A stretch of 64,000 nt of DNA from Thalassoroseus pseudoceratinae (GTDB taxonomy: Bacteria; Planctomycetota; Planctomycetia; Planctomycetales; Planctomycetaceae). Numbering within the stretch: position 1 is the first letter of the stretch; each line of letters starts with the position of its first letter. The notes below the pieces were generated by a model. It did no database searches. It saw only the letters and a program-made list of their open reading frames with translations, and was not told where the DNA came from. The position numbers and the translations under genes were made by a program. Of this stretch, positions 43,550 through 53,397 are shown piece by piece. The stretch covers positions 434,001 through 498,000 of the forward strand of contig NZ_JAALXT010000003.1 of assembly GCF_011634775.1 (NCBI RefSeq), given 5' to 3'.

Positions 43550-45247
43550 TCAATCCTTGATAAACTCAGCCAGAGTGAGATCCGCCATATGCGGCAATGT
43601 GCGTGTACCGGTTTTCGGCCACACGTGCAAATGATTGACCCGGCCGGACTTGTTTAAGTCCTCGATAAACGGTTTCCAACCAATCAGATACTGCCGCTCG
43701 CCGGAATCCATGTTGGATACAAATCGTTCGGCGGAATCCTCGCAGTACGCCGGGGTGTCAAGGAAACAGAAAAGCCCTTCGCGATACAGACGATACACGC
43801 AGATCGATCGGCCTGGGTCTGCGACCGATTCACAAGTCGCGGCGATTTCTTCCAACGGCGATCGAGGATCTCTCGCCGGCATGACCCAACCGATTTGGAT
43901 GATCGTGCACACAAAAAGGTTCAGTACTGTCGCAGTCATCGCTTCAGGCACTCGGCCATTTCGGAGGAAGTTGAAACCGACGGTTCCAATCGTCGCGAAT
44001 GCAATCCCGGTCCACACACCGGCCCAACGGAGTTCGGGTTCTCGCATCCAGAAGACCGATGCCAATGCGATTCCCCCGCACCATGTTGCAACGATCAAAC
44101 CGCGACACCAAGAGGGACCTAACTGTCTTCGTTGCGTCGCGAAGTCCGCCGTGAGACGGACCAAGCCTCGTGCGGAGAGCAGTGAAATTACTGGCAACGT
44201 GGCCATCAAATACTGCTTGTGTTTGTTTGCGGAGAGCGACAACACGACGAACTGCGTGAGCAGCCAAATCCAGAGGAATCGCTCGCGGCGGTCCCGACCA
44301 ATCCACGCCGACCGCCAACTTTCACGAACGACAAGCAACGCAAACGGTGTCCAAGGCAACGCCATCCAAAGCAGTTTTGGACCGTAGTAATACCAGGTGT
44401 CTTGGCCGAGAGTTCCGACCGCTCGTCCGAGCGTTTCCCGTTGCCAAATACGGTGGGCGTCCGGCAATTCTTGCAGGACCAAGTAGGGCCAAATGAGCAT
44501 TGCCGCCGCCAAGAACGCCCATCCCAACGGGTTGAAGAAGCTCCAGAGTCGACGCCAATTTCGTTCGGCGAGAATCGACATCAACACGACTGGCAGCACC
44601 ATGCCTAGACCATAATGGAACTTTGCCAGCCATGTGACGGCTAGCATTCCAAAGATGACAGTCCATCGAATGAACGAACGGAGACCGTCTTCGTCTTTGG
44701 GTTGTTCAATGACTAGCAGCAGCGTGCCGGTCGTGAGTAGACACAGCAGCATATCAACTTCTGCCTTGCGACCGTAGATGAGCACCCAGATGCTCGTCAT
44801 CTGCACCAATGCGGCCGCCAAGCCGACCCACCGGGAATACCAGCGGTTTCCCCACCATCCGAGCAAGGCCGCGAGCAACACCGCCGCCAGGGCAGTGGGA
44901 AAACGGGCGGTTGCGGCGGAAACGTCACCGCAAACTTGGCCCCAGCTGGCCAAGCACCAGTAGATCAGCGGTGGTTTTTCCAATCGTGGGTAGCCACCGT
45001 ACATGGGGACGACCCAATCGCCCGTCTCAAGCATTGCACGAGCTGGTGCGACGGCAAAAACTTCGTGCGAGCCGAGAACTCGAAAGTCACCCAGCCGAAA
45101 GAAGAACATCAACCCGGCGGCAAAAATGAGACCGAATACCGCGATCCGCTGCCAATATTGTTGGCTCGTTCGGGCGTCTGTTTTGGCAATTGCCGGTGGT
45201 TGCAACGGACGTCGCAACGGCAAAACAGAGTCGGCTCCGAACAACAT
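43550..45247 (-). CDS. ArnT/PMT-like GT-C glycosyltransferase (GT39)
   Basis: 565 residues with about 12 TM helices. The first loop has the family signature HEVFAVAPARAMLETGDWVVPMYGGYPRLEKPPLIYW, i.e. the acidic residue, GDW, P, EKPPL-YW pattern of ArnT/GT39 enzymes that take a sugar from undecaprenyl phosphate. The C-terminal 110 residues form a soluble periplasmic domain (CVYRLYREGLFCFLDTPAYCEDS). The preceding gene on the same strand (45321) is a GT2 polyprenyl-phosphate glycosyltransferase, exactly the enzyme that would supply its donor. The acceptor (lipid A-like or protein) cannot be told. Convergent with the SecA-like gene, 7 bases apart. Confidence 0.9.
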   Translation of the reverse strand: MLFGADSVLPLRRPLQPPAIAKTDARTSQQYWQRIAVFGLIFAAGLMFFFRLGDFRVLGSHEVFAVAPARAMLETGDWVVPMYGGYPRLEKPPLIYWCLASWGQVCGDVSAATARFPTALAAVLLAALLGWWGNRWYSRWVGLAAALVQMTSIWVLIYGRKAEVDMLLCLLTTGTLLLVIEQPKDEDGLRSFIRWTVIFGMLAVTWLAKFHYGLGMVLPVVLMSILAERNWRRLWSFFNPLGWAFLAAAMLIWPYLVLQELPDAHRIWQRETLGRAVGTLGQDTWYYYGPKLLWMALPWTPFALLVVRESWRSAWIGRDRRERFLWIWLLTQFVVLSLSANKHKQYLMATLPVISLLSARGLVRLTADFATQRRQLGPSWCRGLIVATWCGGIALASVFWMREPELRWAGVWTGIAFATIGTVGFNFLRNGRVPEAMTATVLNLFVCTIIQIGWVMPARDPRSPLEEIAATCESVADPGRSICVYRLYREGLFCFLDTPAYCEDSAERFVSNMDSGERQYLIGWKPFIEDLNKSGRVNHLHVWPKTGTRTLPHMADLTLAEFIKD

Positions 45248-45320
45248 GGTTTGAGCATCCCGCAGTCAGATTTCCAATTCAGTTTTGATTCACAATTGCT
45301 TGGACGACGGTCATCGTTGA

Positions 45321-46328
45321 TTACGCGGCTGATCGAACGTTGCGGTTCTCTTCGATGGAAATATGTTGGTCGAAGTTCAACATGTGACGAACGGCATAGG
45401 GCTGGCGTCCTCGCACTTCGTAGTACATTCGTGATCCGAGTTCGCCCAGCATTCCGACTGCCAAAAACTGACCGCCGACCATCGTCGAAAATACGGACAG
45501 CAATAAGAGCGGATTGCCGGTCATGTCGAATTCGTGGAACATCTTCAGAAAGATCGTCGCTGCGCCGGAGAGTCCACCAAGTGCGAGACACATCAACCCC
45601 ACGAACCCAAAGAGTTTCATCGGGCTGACGAGGTACTGAATGAAGTACTTCACCGTGATCAGATCGAGCAACACGCGGGTCACACGGGAGATGCCGTACT
45701 TGGACTCGCCGAATCGGCGGGCATGGTGCTTCGTGACAACCTCTGCACATTTCGCACCTCGCCAATGCGCGAGAATCGGAATGAAGCGGTGCATTTCGCC
45801 GTAGAGTTCAATTTCCTGAGCCACTTCCCGACGAATGGCTTTCAGGGTGCAACCGAGATCATGCACTGGAAAGCCGGTGGTTCGGGAGATCAACCAATTC
45901 GCAGCCTTCGATGGGAGCTTCCGATTGACGAGGGCATCCTGACGGTTCTTCCGCCAACCATGCACGAGATCGTAACCCTCCTCGATTTTCGCAATCATCA
46001 TCGGGATGTCGGTCGGATCGTTTTGCAAATCGCCGTCCAGTGTGACGACGACATCGCAGCTAGCGGCTTGAATGCCAGCACTCATCGCGGCCGATTGCCC
46101 AAAGTTCGCTCGCAATTCGATGACTTTGACGTGCGAATCTTTCGCTGCGAGCTCTCGCAACACCGCTTTGGACCCATCTTGCGAGCCATCGTCGACGAGG
46201 ATCATCTCGTACTCACGATCAAACTTCGTGAGCACATCGTTCAACGCATTGTAGAGCAGCGGTAGGTTTTCCACCTCGTTGTAGATGGGAACTACGACGG
46301 AGACGCTGTCAACGCGATCGACATCCAT
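45321..46328 (-). CDS. Polyprenyl-phosphate glycosyltransferase, GtrB/ArnC-like (GT2)
   Basis: 335 residues from the ATG at 46328 ([10 protein letters not shown]), preceded by AGAAGG; an in-frame ATG at 46379 lacks a well-spaced site. GT-A domain: [71 protein letters not shown] and [17 protein letters not shown]. Two C-terminal TM helices ([20 protein letters not shown] and [23 protein letters not shown]) end in [14 protein letters not shown]. This is the standard architecture of GtrB/ArnC enzymes, which load a sugar onto undecaprenyl phosphate on the inner face of the membrane. It precedes the GT39 enzyme by 73 bases, a natural donor-maker and user pair. Confidence 0.92.
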   Translation of the reverse strand: MDVDRVDSVSVVVPIYNEVENLPLLYNALNDVLTKFDREYEMILVDDGSQDGSKAVLRELAAKDSHVKVIELRANFGQSAAMSAGIQAASCDVVVTLDGDLQNDPTDIPMMIAKIEEGYDLVHGWRKNRQDALVNRKLPSKAANWLISRTTGFPVHDLGCTLKAIRREVAQEIELYGEMHRFIPILAHWRGAKCAEVVTKHHARRFGESKYGISRVTRVLLDLITVKYFIQYLVSPMKLFGFVGLMCLALGGLSGAATIFLKMFHEFDMTGNPLLLLSVFSTMVGGQFLAVGMLGELGSRMYYEVRGRQPYAVRHMLNFDQHISIEENRNVRSAA

Positions 46329-46492
46329 GAACCGAACCTTCTCACTGGCAACGGACACACTATCCGCAAGAATCCCCATTGGAAATGACGCGGACCTTCC
46401 GCGCGGAAGTCTTGCAGAAAAAGAAAATCACGTCCAGAGGGGTTTTTCTGGTGGACGATTGCGGTTCGCAAGTCGCAAGGATTCGACGGCGA

Positions 46493-47437
46493 TTACGTGG
46501 AAAAGGCCTTACCGACCGCATCCTGCATTTTTCGAAGACCGGTTTGGGCCACCTCGAAGGCGTCCTGTTCCCAATACTTGGGGTTGAACAGTTCCAGCGA
46601 AAGCACGCCGTTGAATCCGATCGAATGCATGAGTTGCAGAATGTCCGACAACGGTGCCACGCCATCGCCTGGGAAGACGCGATCACGGTCACCGATTGTC
46701 TTTCGAGGCGGCGTTGCGGGGTAATCGTTCATGTGAAAGACATGAACGGCTTCAGGGCCGAGCATCTTCAGACCGGCAAAATCCGAGCCACCTTTGTAGA
46801 TGTGGTAGACGTCCGGCAGCAGACACGCCGATGGATGTCCGGATTCAATGGCGACAAACACCGACTCGCCCAGTCGCGAGAGAGACTTTGAGAATCCCCA
46901 CACTTCCACCTGCGGCACGACACCGGTTTGGTCACCCACCTCGCAGAGTTTGCGATAACGTTCGGCGGCGGCGAACAGATCGAGATCGGTTTGCTTGGTT
47001 GCTCCTACGGGAGGGGCGGCGATCCGTTTGCCTCCGATCGCTGCGAGCATGTCCATCTCGCGTTTCGCTTGTTCGAGTCCGCGGTTCCGTGTGGCTTCAT
47101 CGTCCACAATCCACGGTGCAAATCCGATTGCACTTTCGACCGTTAGCTCGGCGTCTTCGATGCGTTTCCGCAAGTCCGTGAGCGAGCCGCCCTCTTTCTG
47201 ATAGGCGTCGATATCTCGGACCCATGGCTCAATCGCATCGTAACCGGCTTTCGATGCCAACTCGATTTCCTGCACGATTCCGAGTTTCTGACCGCGAATC
47301 GTGCTGGTGTTCAAGCAATAGTGAAATGTCGGGGCATTAGTCTTTGATTCTTCAGCGGCTTCGGTGCGTGCAAGCGCTGCCGCAGAGATCACCGCACCAG
47401 TTCCAACTAACCATTCTCGACGGGAAAAAGTCGTCAT
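46493..47437 (-). CDS. Tat-exported sugar isomerase/epimerase-like TIM-barrel protein
   Basis: 314 residues. The Tat signal is clear: FSRREWLVGTGAVISAAALARTEA (twin Arg then hydrophobic). The rest is an AP-endonuclease-2/xylose-isomerase-like barrel: LASKAGYDAIEPWVRDIDAYQ, VESAIGFAPWI, RIAAPPVGA, GVVPQVEVWGFSKSLSRLG, LLPDVYHIYKGGSDF, VHVFHMNDYPA, FPGDGVAPL and GFNGVLSLELFNPKYWEQD. The carboxylate and His pattern (E, D/H, H, E) of metal-dependent isomerases is intact. Planctomycetes encode many such exported paralogues of unknown substrate. Starts 33 bases after hisA; shared transcription is likely. Confidence 0.88.
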   Translation of the reverse strand: MTTFSRREWLVGTGAVISAAALARTEAAEESKTNAPTFHYCLNTSTIRGQKLGIVQEIELASKAGYDAIEPWVRDIDAYQKEGGSLTDLRKRIEDAELTVESAIGFAPWIVDDEATRNRGLEQAKREMDMLAAIGGKRIAAPPVGATKQTDLDLFAAAERYRKLCEVGDQTGVVPQVEVWGFSKSLSRLGESVFVAIESGHPSACLLPDVYHIYKGGSDFAGLKMLGPEAVHVFHMNDYPATPPRKTIGDRDRVFPGDGVAPLSDILQLMHSIGFNGVLSLELFNPKYWEQDAFEVAQTGLRKMQDAVGKAFST

Positions 47438-47470
47438 GCGAATCTCATCGGGGGGGACTTCAGAAGCATT

Positions 47471-48208
47471 CTAGCCAGCAACGGCGACGGCATCCTTAAC
47501 GGTGAGCGTGCCCTCGTACAGTGATCGGCCGACGATCGCACCGATCAAACCGGGGTGCTTGGCGCTTGCGGCCGCCAATGCTTTGACGTCGTCCACCGTT
47601 GTGACACCACCACTGGCGATGATCGGCACGTTCAGCATTGTCAGAGCAATCATGTCCTCAATGGTAGCCGCGTCGATGCCCTGCATCATTCCGTCGTTCG
47701 CGATATTTGTATAGATAATCGCGGCCAACGGAAGATCAGAGTACCGACGAGCGAGATCGAATGCGGTGACTTCGCTGACATCGGTCCAACCCGAGACCGC
47801 GACCTTGGAATCCCGTGCATCAAGCCCAAGGGCAACGCGACCGGGGAATTTGGTCGTCACCTCGCGGAACCAATCGGGTTTCTTGATCGCCGCCGTTCCG
47901 ACAATCGCCCGACTCACACCGAGATCGTTGAGTGCGAATTCCAGTGCAGCGTCATCACGCAATCCGCCACCGAGCTGACATGGTACCCCGGCCTCCTGAA
48001 CAATCTGGCGGATGATTTCGCCATTGACCGATTGACCTTCGCGGGCACCATCCAAGTCGACCAGGTGAAGCGATGCCGCACCTTGATCAACCCACTGACG
48101 GGCCATCGCGACGGGGTCCTCACCGAAGACGGTTTCTTGGTTGTAGTCGCCTTGCCTCAATCGCACGCACTTGCCGCCGCGGATGTCGATTGCCGGGTAA
48201 ATTTCCAT
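47471..48208 (-). CDS. hisA: 1-(5-phosphoribosyl)-5-[(5-phosphoribosylamino)methylideneamino]imidazole-4-carboxamide isomerase
   Basis: 245 residues from the ATG at 48208 ([17 protein letters not shown]); the frame is open to 48250 but family members start at this MEIYPAID. The TIM barrel keeps catalytic Asp8 (AIDIRGG) and the second Asp in FAIFTNIAND-like [21 protein letters not shown] and ASGGVTT are the two phosphate-binding sites. HisA performs the fourth step of histidine synthesis, opening the ribose ring of ProFAR. Other his genes are not in the window. A 9-bp hairpin (CCGCTCGAT/ATCGAGCGG, 48230-48258) sits in the leader. Confidence 0.96.
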   Translation of the reverse strand: MEIYPAIDIRGGKCVRLRQGDYNQETVFGEDPVAMARQWVDQGAASLHLVDLDGAREGQSVNGEIIRQIVQEAGVPCQLGGGLRDDAALEFALNDLGVSRAIVGTAAIKKPDWFREVTTKFPGRVALGLDARDSKVAVSGWTDVSEVTAFDLARRYSDLPLAAIIYTNIANDGMMQGIDAATIEDMIALTMLNVPIIASGGVTTVDDVKALAAASAKHPGLIGAIVGRSLYEGTLTVKDAVAVAG

Positions 48209-48310
48209 ACCGATCTCGTTTCGAAGGTACCGCTCGATCGCTTTTCGCAATCGAGCGGTCGCAAATCTGAAATAGTTGATAAGTCGCGCGGGAGCCTTGC
48301 AACGATCTGG

Positions 48311-49579
48311 CTACCGCGATTTGGCTCGAATGTCGTAGCACATCAGGGATTGTTGATCCCGCAAGTACAGTCGGCCTTCATGAATGACCGGATGCGGCCA
48401 ACTCTTGCCGTGCACAGCGGCGAGTTCAAAACTTCCCTGCAGACGATATTCCTCCGGTGTGGCCTCGATCAACGCCATCACTCCATTTTCATACCGGAAA
48501 TACAAATTGCCGTCCGCAAAGACCACCGCCGCCGATCCACTTCCGGGACCACGAACGGAATCCCACATGACTTTGCCGGTTTCGAGTTCCAGACACATCG
48601 GGAATCCTTTGTTGTGTCCGTGACCGCAGTAGATGTAGTCACCCACGAGGACCATACCGCCATGATGATTCTGAAACGTTTTGGAGTCGAGGAAATACTG
48701 TTCTTCCGCTCGCAGTCCGTCCCCATCACGAACAATCTTCAGCAATGCGGCTCCGGTGCCGTAACCGGTGGAGCAAAAGACGTAGTCGTCTTTGACGATC
48801 GGCGTGGGAATATTGGCGGTACCGTTGGCGATTTTATTATATGTCCAGAGGACGGCTCCCGTTTCTGCATCGACGGAAATGATGCCCCGTCCGGTGAGTT
48901 GCACGTATTGTTTTCTGTCGGCGGCATGGCTGATCACGGGTGACGAATACCCGGCGCCGTCACCGCCGCGGTCGCCAATTCCACCGGCCGCGGATGCGGA
49001 CCAGATCACACGTCCGGTTTTCTTGTCCAGAGCGGCTAGCTCGGCTCGTGTTGAACCGGGCGTGCAGATAAGCTTATCGCCGTCCAACAATGGCGACTCA
49101 CTGTAGCCCCAACCGGACATCATTTTACCGCCAAAGTCGTCGCGGAAACTCTTTCGCCAAACAACTTGACCATTCGTAACCCGACAGCAAACCAAGTCGC
49201 CTTGCCGACCGAGGGCATAAACCAAACCGGCTTCGGGGTCGACGGTCGGTGTGCAGTTTGGATCGCCGTCACCGACCGGTGTCGCCCAGACTCCGCGTCC
49301 GGTTTTCAAATTGAGGCACATCAACTCGGCCGGTCCCTTACGTTTTCCCATTGTGAATAGCAAATCTTTGGAGATCGCGACACTTGAGTAACCGCGCCCA
49401 AATTGGTCGATTTGCCAAAGCAGTTTCGGACCGTTGGCTGGCCACTTTGATAGCAGACCCGTTTCCTGGGAGAGTCCGTCACGATTTGGGCCGCGCCAAG
49501 TCGTCCAATCTTCCGCACCTGCGGGCAATGCGAATGCGGTCAGAAGTGCGATGCAAAGAATTGGAAGCAACCGGTTCAT
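48311..49579 (-). CDS. Exported PQQ-like beta-propeller protein
   Basis: 422 residues from the ATG at 49579, which follows AAAAGGATCGCGCG; the longer frame up to 49732 has no coding character. Signal peptide RLLPILCIALLTAFALPAGA. The mature start DWTTWRGPNRDGLSQETGLLSKWPANGPKLLW is typical of a large planctomycete family of PQQ-repeat secreted proteins. Several blades with ...ALDKKTGRVIWSAS, VDAETGAVLWTY and LELETGKVMWDSV (the tryptophan-docking repeats) follow. Related to BamB and PQQ dehydrogenases, but lacking obvious PQQ or metal residues, so a binding or scaffold role is more likely than catalysis. Confidence 0.9.
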   Translation of the reverse strand: MNRLLPILCIALLTAFALPAGAEDWTTWRGPNRDGLSQETGLLSKWPANGPKLLWQIDQFGRGYSSVAISKDLLFTMGKRKGPAELMCLNLKTGRGVWATPVGDGDPNCTPTVDPEAGLVYALGRQGDLVCCRVTNGQVVWRKSFRDDFGGKMMSGWGYSESPLLDGDKLICTPGSTRAELAALDKKTGRVIWSASAAGGIGDRGGDGAGYSSPVISHAADRKQYVQLTGRGIISVDAETGAVLWTYNKIANGTANIPTPIVKDDYVFCSTGYGTGAALLKIVRDGDGLRAEEQYFLDSKTFQNHHGGMVLVGDYIYCGHGHNKGFPMCLELETGKVMWDSVRGPGSGSAAVVFADGNLYFRYENGVMALIEATPEEYRLQGSFELAAVHGKSWPHPVIHEGRLYLRDQQSLMCYDIRAKSR

Positions 49580-49716
49580 CGCGCGATCCTTTTCAGGCAG
49601 AGAAAACAGCAGACGTGAGCTTTGAAAAGACGTGAATCTACCGAGAAGTATAAACCGACACACTGAGCCCCACAATCGAGTGGCTGTCTCACCCCCATAT
49701 GATGGGCCGAATTCCC

Positions 49717-51321
49717 CTAATGGGACCGCCAAAACGTGGGCACAAACAGCACGAGAATCGCGAACAACTCCAGTCGTCCCAACAGCATCAACATGGTCAG
49801 CAGGAATTTGCCTTGGGGAGAGAAGTCCGCGTAGTTCGAATGCGGTCCCAGCACACCCAAACCCGGACCGATGTTGTTCAACGAACTCGCGACGGCGGAA
49901 GCGCAGTCAATCAACTTGGTCGAGTCGCCGTTCTCTTCCAGGGCAGCCCATTGCGTGTCGGGTTCGATGGCGGCCAACGTCATCCAACTGCTGGCGAACA
50001 AGAAGAAGACAATGCTGAAGTAGACCACGACACCATGCCGGAGTGAGTTGTCGACCTTCACGCCGAACACTTTCAGCGGACGAACCACGTGTGGCCGGTA
50101 TGCCTGCTCGATTTCCAGCCGGATGGTTTGGAAGAACAACATGAATCGAATCACCTTGATGCCGCCACCAGTCGAACCAGAACATCCGCCGACAAACATC
50201 AACAACAGCAACAAACCGCGGCTGAAATCGCTCCATTGATTGAAGTCTTCGGTGCCGAAACCGGTGGTGGTCATGATGGAGACCGCCATGAAGCTTGCAT
50301 GACGGAATGCGATGGCGATACTCGGATAGACCTGAGTCCACACCAGATCAGCCGTCAGGAGCACAGCTGCAACCAGCAGAATGCCAGCATACACGCGGAA
50401 TTCCGGGTCGCGATAAATCGGGGCCAACCGGCTCAGTCGCCATTTGGTGTCCCTGTCCGCACCGGGAGATCGATGCAACACCAGGTAATACAGTGAAAAG
50501 TTTGTCCCGGCGGCAATCATGAACACGCCGATCGTGACTTCGATCAACACGCTGTCGAAATGTCCGATGCTTGCGTTGAATGTGCTAAACCCACCGGTGG
50601 CCATTGTTCCGAACGTATGGGCAAGTGCGTCGTAGAGAGACATTCCTTCCAGCAACAGCACAACAGTCAGGATGACGCTGAAACCGACGTAGATTAACCA
50701 CATCAAGGTCGCGGTTTCTCGCACACGCGGCCGAACGGTCTCGTTGATGGGACCAGGAACTTCCCTCCGCATCAACGCTTTGCCAGCCGCCCCGAGTTGC
50801 CCAAGGATCGCTACAAAGAGCACGATGATCCCCATGCCACCAAGCCAGTGCGTAAAGGACCGCCAAAATAGCACGCATCGGGGAATGAGCTTCTGAACAT
50901 CGGGATTCTCCGCCGTGGGAGCCTCCAAATGGGTCAGGACCGAAGCCCCTGTCGTGGTGAACCCTGAGACCGACTCAAAAAATGCATCGGCCATGTGCAT
51001 TTGTTCATCCGCAGTTCTCATGGTTCCCGAGAACAGATACGGCAGACCACCAATAATGCCAGCGAGGATCCATCCCAACCCAACGGTGGCGAGTGCCTCT
51101 TTTCGAAGAAGTGGGGCGTTGTCTCGTCGCCCGACCAGAAACATGATCAATCCGACAATTAGACCGCAGGCGATCGCGCCGACCAAACCCCAGAATCCGC
51201 GAGTTTCAAATTCGGTTGTCTGTCCGCAGATGGGAAATGCCCAAGGGAGGCTGAAGACCATGGAGCCTCCTACCAACATGCAGAGCATCCCCAGCATTCG
51301 ACAGAGCAACAACCAATTCAT
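49717..51321 (-). CDS. trkH: TrkH/KtrB-type potassium uptake membrane protein
   Basis: 534 residues with about 10 TM helices. The four P-loop half-domains show pore signatures around [53 protein letters not shown] and [16 protein letters not shown] (the selectivity Gly in each). [16 protein letters not shown] and [14 protein letters not shown] are further TrkH marks. TrkH forms the K+ channel-like pore; its cytoplasmic NAD-binding partner TrkA is not in the window. Standalone unit. Confidence 0.93.
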   Translation of the reverse strand: MNWLLLCRMLGMLCMLVGGSMVFSLPWAFPICGQTTEFETRGFWGLVGAIACGLIVGLIMFLVGRRDNAPLLRKEALATVGLGWILAGIIGGLPYLFSGTMRTADEQMHMADAFFESVSGFTTTGASVLTHLEAPTAENPDVQKLIPRCVLFWRSFTHWLGGMGIIVLFVAILGQLGAAGKALMRREVPGPINETVRPRVRETATLMWLIYVGFSVILTVVLLLEGMSLYDALAHTFGTMATGGFSTFNASIGHFDSVLIEVTIGVFMIAAGTNFSLYYLVLHRSPGADRDTKWRLSRLAPIYRDPEFRVYAGILLVAAVLLTADLVWTQVYPSIAIAFRHASFMAVSIMTTTGFGTEDFNQWSDFSRGLLLLLMFVGGCSGSTGGGIKVIRFMLFFQTIRLEIEQAYRPHVVRPLKVFGVKVDNSLRHGVVVYFSIVFFLFASSWMTLAAIEPDTQWAALEENGDSTKLIDCASAVASSLNNIGPGLGVLGPHSNYADFSPQGKFLLTMLMLLGRLELFAILVLFVPTFWRSH

Positions 51322-51573
51322 GGTACCCGCAACCCTCGTGACGTTCGCATCGTGACCAAACTCATTCGACCGTGAAAGTTTGTGCTGACTCGCAGCGAGA
51401 TTCTAACCTCAACGGCACTTCCCGCGAACCAACATCTGGGCCGAAATCTCATCGAATTACGAACTTCTTGGTAATAGCCCGAACTCAGATAGAGGGATTT
51501 CCGGTTGCAATTTGCCGCCGACCCGGAATTGGCTTCTCGCCTTACTATTTTATCTAGATTCCCTCTTTTTGTT
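51322..51573. other. Intergenic gap upstream of the Gly/Ser/Tyr-repeat gene
   Basis: No coding frame or RNA recognised. It separates the divergent trkH and the promoter at 51574. Confidence 0.4.
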
Positions 51574-51602
51574 TTGGAAAGATCGTCGTTCACTGGTATA
51601 CT
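51574..51602 (+). promoter_or_regulatory. Promoter of the Gly/Ser/Tyr-repeat protein gene
   Basis: TTGGAA (51574-51579), exactly 17 bases, TATACT (51597-51602): a good sigma70 match. Transcription would start near 51609, leaving a leader of about 138 bases. With the terminator at 52557-52593 it defines a one-gene unit. Confidence 0.65.
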
Positions 51603-51746
51603 CTGCCCCGTGGCCACAATCTCCCTAATTGACCCAAAGCACCCAATCGGAACACTGTTCGCAACAGCACACCGTCAGGGGAGAGGGGGAAGGCGACGTT
51701 GAGTGTCCAGGATTTGAAAATTGGCAATCTTAAGAAGGAAACAGAA

Positions 51747-52520
51747 ATGACGAGAAAATTGAGTTGGTCGCTTCGCGGTTTTGGAGCTGTTGCAATCGCA
51801 TTGACAATGCTAGCTCCGTCGAACGTTTTCGCCGGGCATCATGGCGGCTCAAGTGGCGGATCTTCGGGCGGGTCTAGCGGAGGTTCTTCAGGAGGTTCCA
51901 GCGGCGGGTATCACGGTGGATCGAGCGGAGGTTCGTCCGGCGGTTATTACGGTTCACATGGTGGATCAAGCGGAGGCTCTTCCGGCGGTTATTATGGTTC
52001 GCGTGGCGGATCGAGTGGTGGATATTACGGCGGTTCCACGGGCGGATACTCTGGTTCGCACGGCGGTTCATCCGGTGGATATTACGGTTCGCACGGTGGT
52101 TCTGCGGGAAGCTATTCCGCCCCACACAGTGGAAGCCACGGCGGGTCGGCAGGCGGCTCCTACACGACTCCTTCGATCGAATATCATGACGAAGTCATCA
52201 TCGAAGAACATCATTCTTCGAAAGCGGCTGATGCAGCTGCAACGCTCGTGGTGAAAGTTCCAGAAAACGCTACCGTTTATCTGCAAGATCAGAAGATGAG
52301 CCTCACCGGCAAAGAGCGACGGTTCCTCAGCCCGAAACTGGCGGCTTCGCGGAAGTACGTTTACACCGTCAAGGTTGAAGTCGAAAAAGACGGTAAGACC
52401 ATGACGAAAACCACCAAGGCCAAAGTTCAAGCTGGTCAAACGGTCGAAGTTGCGGTTGACCTCGATCAAGACAACGCTGAACAACTTGTGTCCAACGTTC
52501 GAGCCATTGCTCAAAACTAA
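51747..52520 (+). CDS. Secreted Gly/Ser/Tyr-repeat protein with C-terminal TIGR03000-like domain
   Basis: 257 residues from the ATG at 51747, preceded by AGAAGGAAACAGAA. Signal peptide (WSLRGFGAVAIALTMLAPSNVFA). Then about 110 residues of near-perfect GGSSGGS and SHGGSSGGYYGS repeats, a spacer (YHDEVIIEEHHSSK), and a C-terminal domain ATLVVKVPENATVYLQDQKMSLTGKERRFLSPKLAASRKYVYTVKVEVEKDGKTM-like (summarised). The latter matches the planctomycete TIGR03000 domain pattern: a VxVP-NATVYL-start, a G-RRFLSP middle and a Y-YxVxVE strand. It is probably cell-surface or matrix. The repeats could form flexible, glycosylated or metal-binding linkers. Function not known. Confidence 0.85.
   Translation: MTRKLSWSLRGFGAVAIALTMLAPSNVFAGHHGGSSGGSSGGSSGGSSGGSSGGYHGGSSGGSSGGYYGSHGGSSGGSSGGYYGSRGGSSGGYYGGSTGGYSGSHGGSSGGYYGSHGGSAGSYSAPHSGSHGGSAGGSYTTPSIEYHDEVIIEEHHSSKAADAAATLVVKVPENATVYLQDQKMSLTGKERRFLSPKLAASRKYVYTVKVEVEKDGKTMTKTTKAKVQAGQTVEVAVDLDQDNAEQLVSNVRAIAQN
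51835..52165 (+). repeat. Tandem Gly-Gly-Ser-Ser coding repeat
   Basis: Imperfect 9- to 12-base and about 36-base coding repeats inside the previous gene, encoding GGSSGGS then SHGGSSGGYYG units. Synonymous variation among copies suggests they are old and maintained at the protein level rather than recent duplications. Confidence 0.8.
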
Positions 52521-52556
52521 CTACTAAATTGACGGGAACGTCAATCAAAACTCATC

Positions 52557-52593
52557 ACCGGGAGGGGAATCATGGATTCTCCTTCCGGTTTTT
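52557..52593 (+). terminator. Rho-independent terminator
   Basis: A 15-base-pair stem (52557-52571 with 52575-52589; a few G-T pairs, no mismatch), 3-base loop ATG and five T residues. It follows the repeat-protein gene. A smaller hairpin ATTGACG/CGTCAAT lies just before it (around 52528-52545). Confidence 0.88.
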
Positions 52594-52779
52594 CGTTGCC
52601 ACCTCACGAAATTACAGGCCGAGCAATCATCACATCCCGGCGGAGTTCGGCAAATCGATTGCGAGACGTCAATTTGTTGTCGGCACTGTTCGTGCATCAG
52701 GTAAACTCTGGATAGATTCCTGAGTCGCGATTGAGGCGGCCTGTAGATTGAGCAATTTGGCTGGCAACTCGAGAACACG

Positions 52780-53397
52780 ATGACAGGGAACGATTCGTCG
52801 AAGTCCGGACTCCCGCAGAACGCTGAATCCACGAATCGCCAGACCACCGGTGGTTGGACGTGGAAAACGAAGTTGCTTGCGAGCGGTCTGATCGCTTTCC
52901 ACCTTTGTGCTGTCGTACTTTCACCGGCGTCGACTCGTCCGTCTTCGGGATTGTCCCAAGCGGGATGGGATTGGTTTCAGCCGTACATCGAAGTGATGTA
53001 TCTCGATCACGGCTATCGCTTTTTCGCGCCCGAACCCGGTCCGAGCACATTGATCGCCTACACCGTGACGACGGCTGACGGGAATGAAATCTCCGGACGG
53101 ATTCCCGATCGCGAAACCATCTGGCCGCGTCTTCTCTACCATCGGTACTTCATGCTCACCGAGAACATGGGCAGCTTCGCAATTCCCAACGGTGAAGAGT
53201 TTCTTCCGCTCGCACCCGAGTCGTACGCTCGTCATCTGTGTGCGAAACATGATGGGGAAACTGTTGGCATGACACGGATCACGCATTGGTTTCCCACCAT
53301 GGAGCAGGTCCGCAATGGGGTCACGCTCACGGCACCCGCCAGCTACACTGAGGAGCCGATCGGTAAGTTCGATCGGGAAGGAAAGCGATTGCCATGA
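52780..53397 (+). CDS. Conserved partner protein of the HTTM gene
   Basis: 205 residues. One TM helix or signal anchor (LLASGLIAFHLCAVVLS) near residues 30-48, then a compact domain with QPYIEVMYLDHGYRFFAPEPGPSTLIAYTVTTADG and RLLYHRYFMLTENMGSF. The aromatic Y-RFFAPEP stretch is recurrent in proteins encoded next to HTTM genes in planctomycetes, by my recollection. Its stop overlaps the next start by four bases (ATGA), so the two are translationally coupled and probably form a complex. Biochemical role unknown. Confidence 0.8.
   Translation: MTGNDSSKSGLPQNAESTNRQTTGGWTWKTKLLASGLIAFHLCAVVLSPASTRPSSGLSQAGWDWFQPYIEVMYLDHGYRFFAPEPGPSTLIAYTVTTADGNEISGRIPDRETIWPRLLYHRYFMLTENMGSFAIPNGEEFLPLAPESYARHLCAKHDGETVGMTRITHWFPTMEQVRNGVTLTAPASYTEEPIGKFDREGKRLP

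Noticed and set aside
46396-46409. 14-base palindrome CTTCCGCGCGGAAG
   Set aside because: Could be an operator or weak hairpin between the TIM-barrel and GT2 genes, but there is no T run, regulator gene or second copy in the window to support a role.
47555-48943. 462-codon open frame on the plus strand
   Set aside because: It runs across hisA and the PQQ-propeller gene in antisense; both of those are certain, and this frame shows no coding features.
51835-52165. Direct repeats that could be taken for a CRISPR or tandem-repeat locus
   Set aside because: The period and reading frame fit the GGSSGGS coding repeat of a secreted protein; no spacers of constant length and no cas genes.
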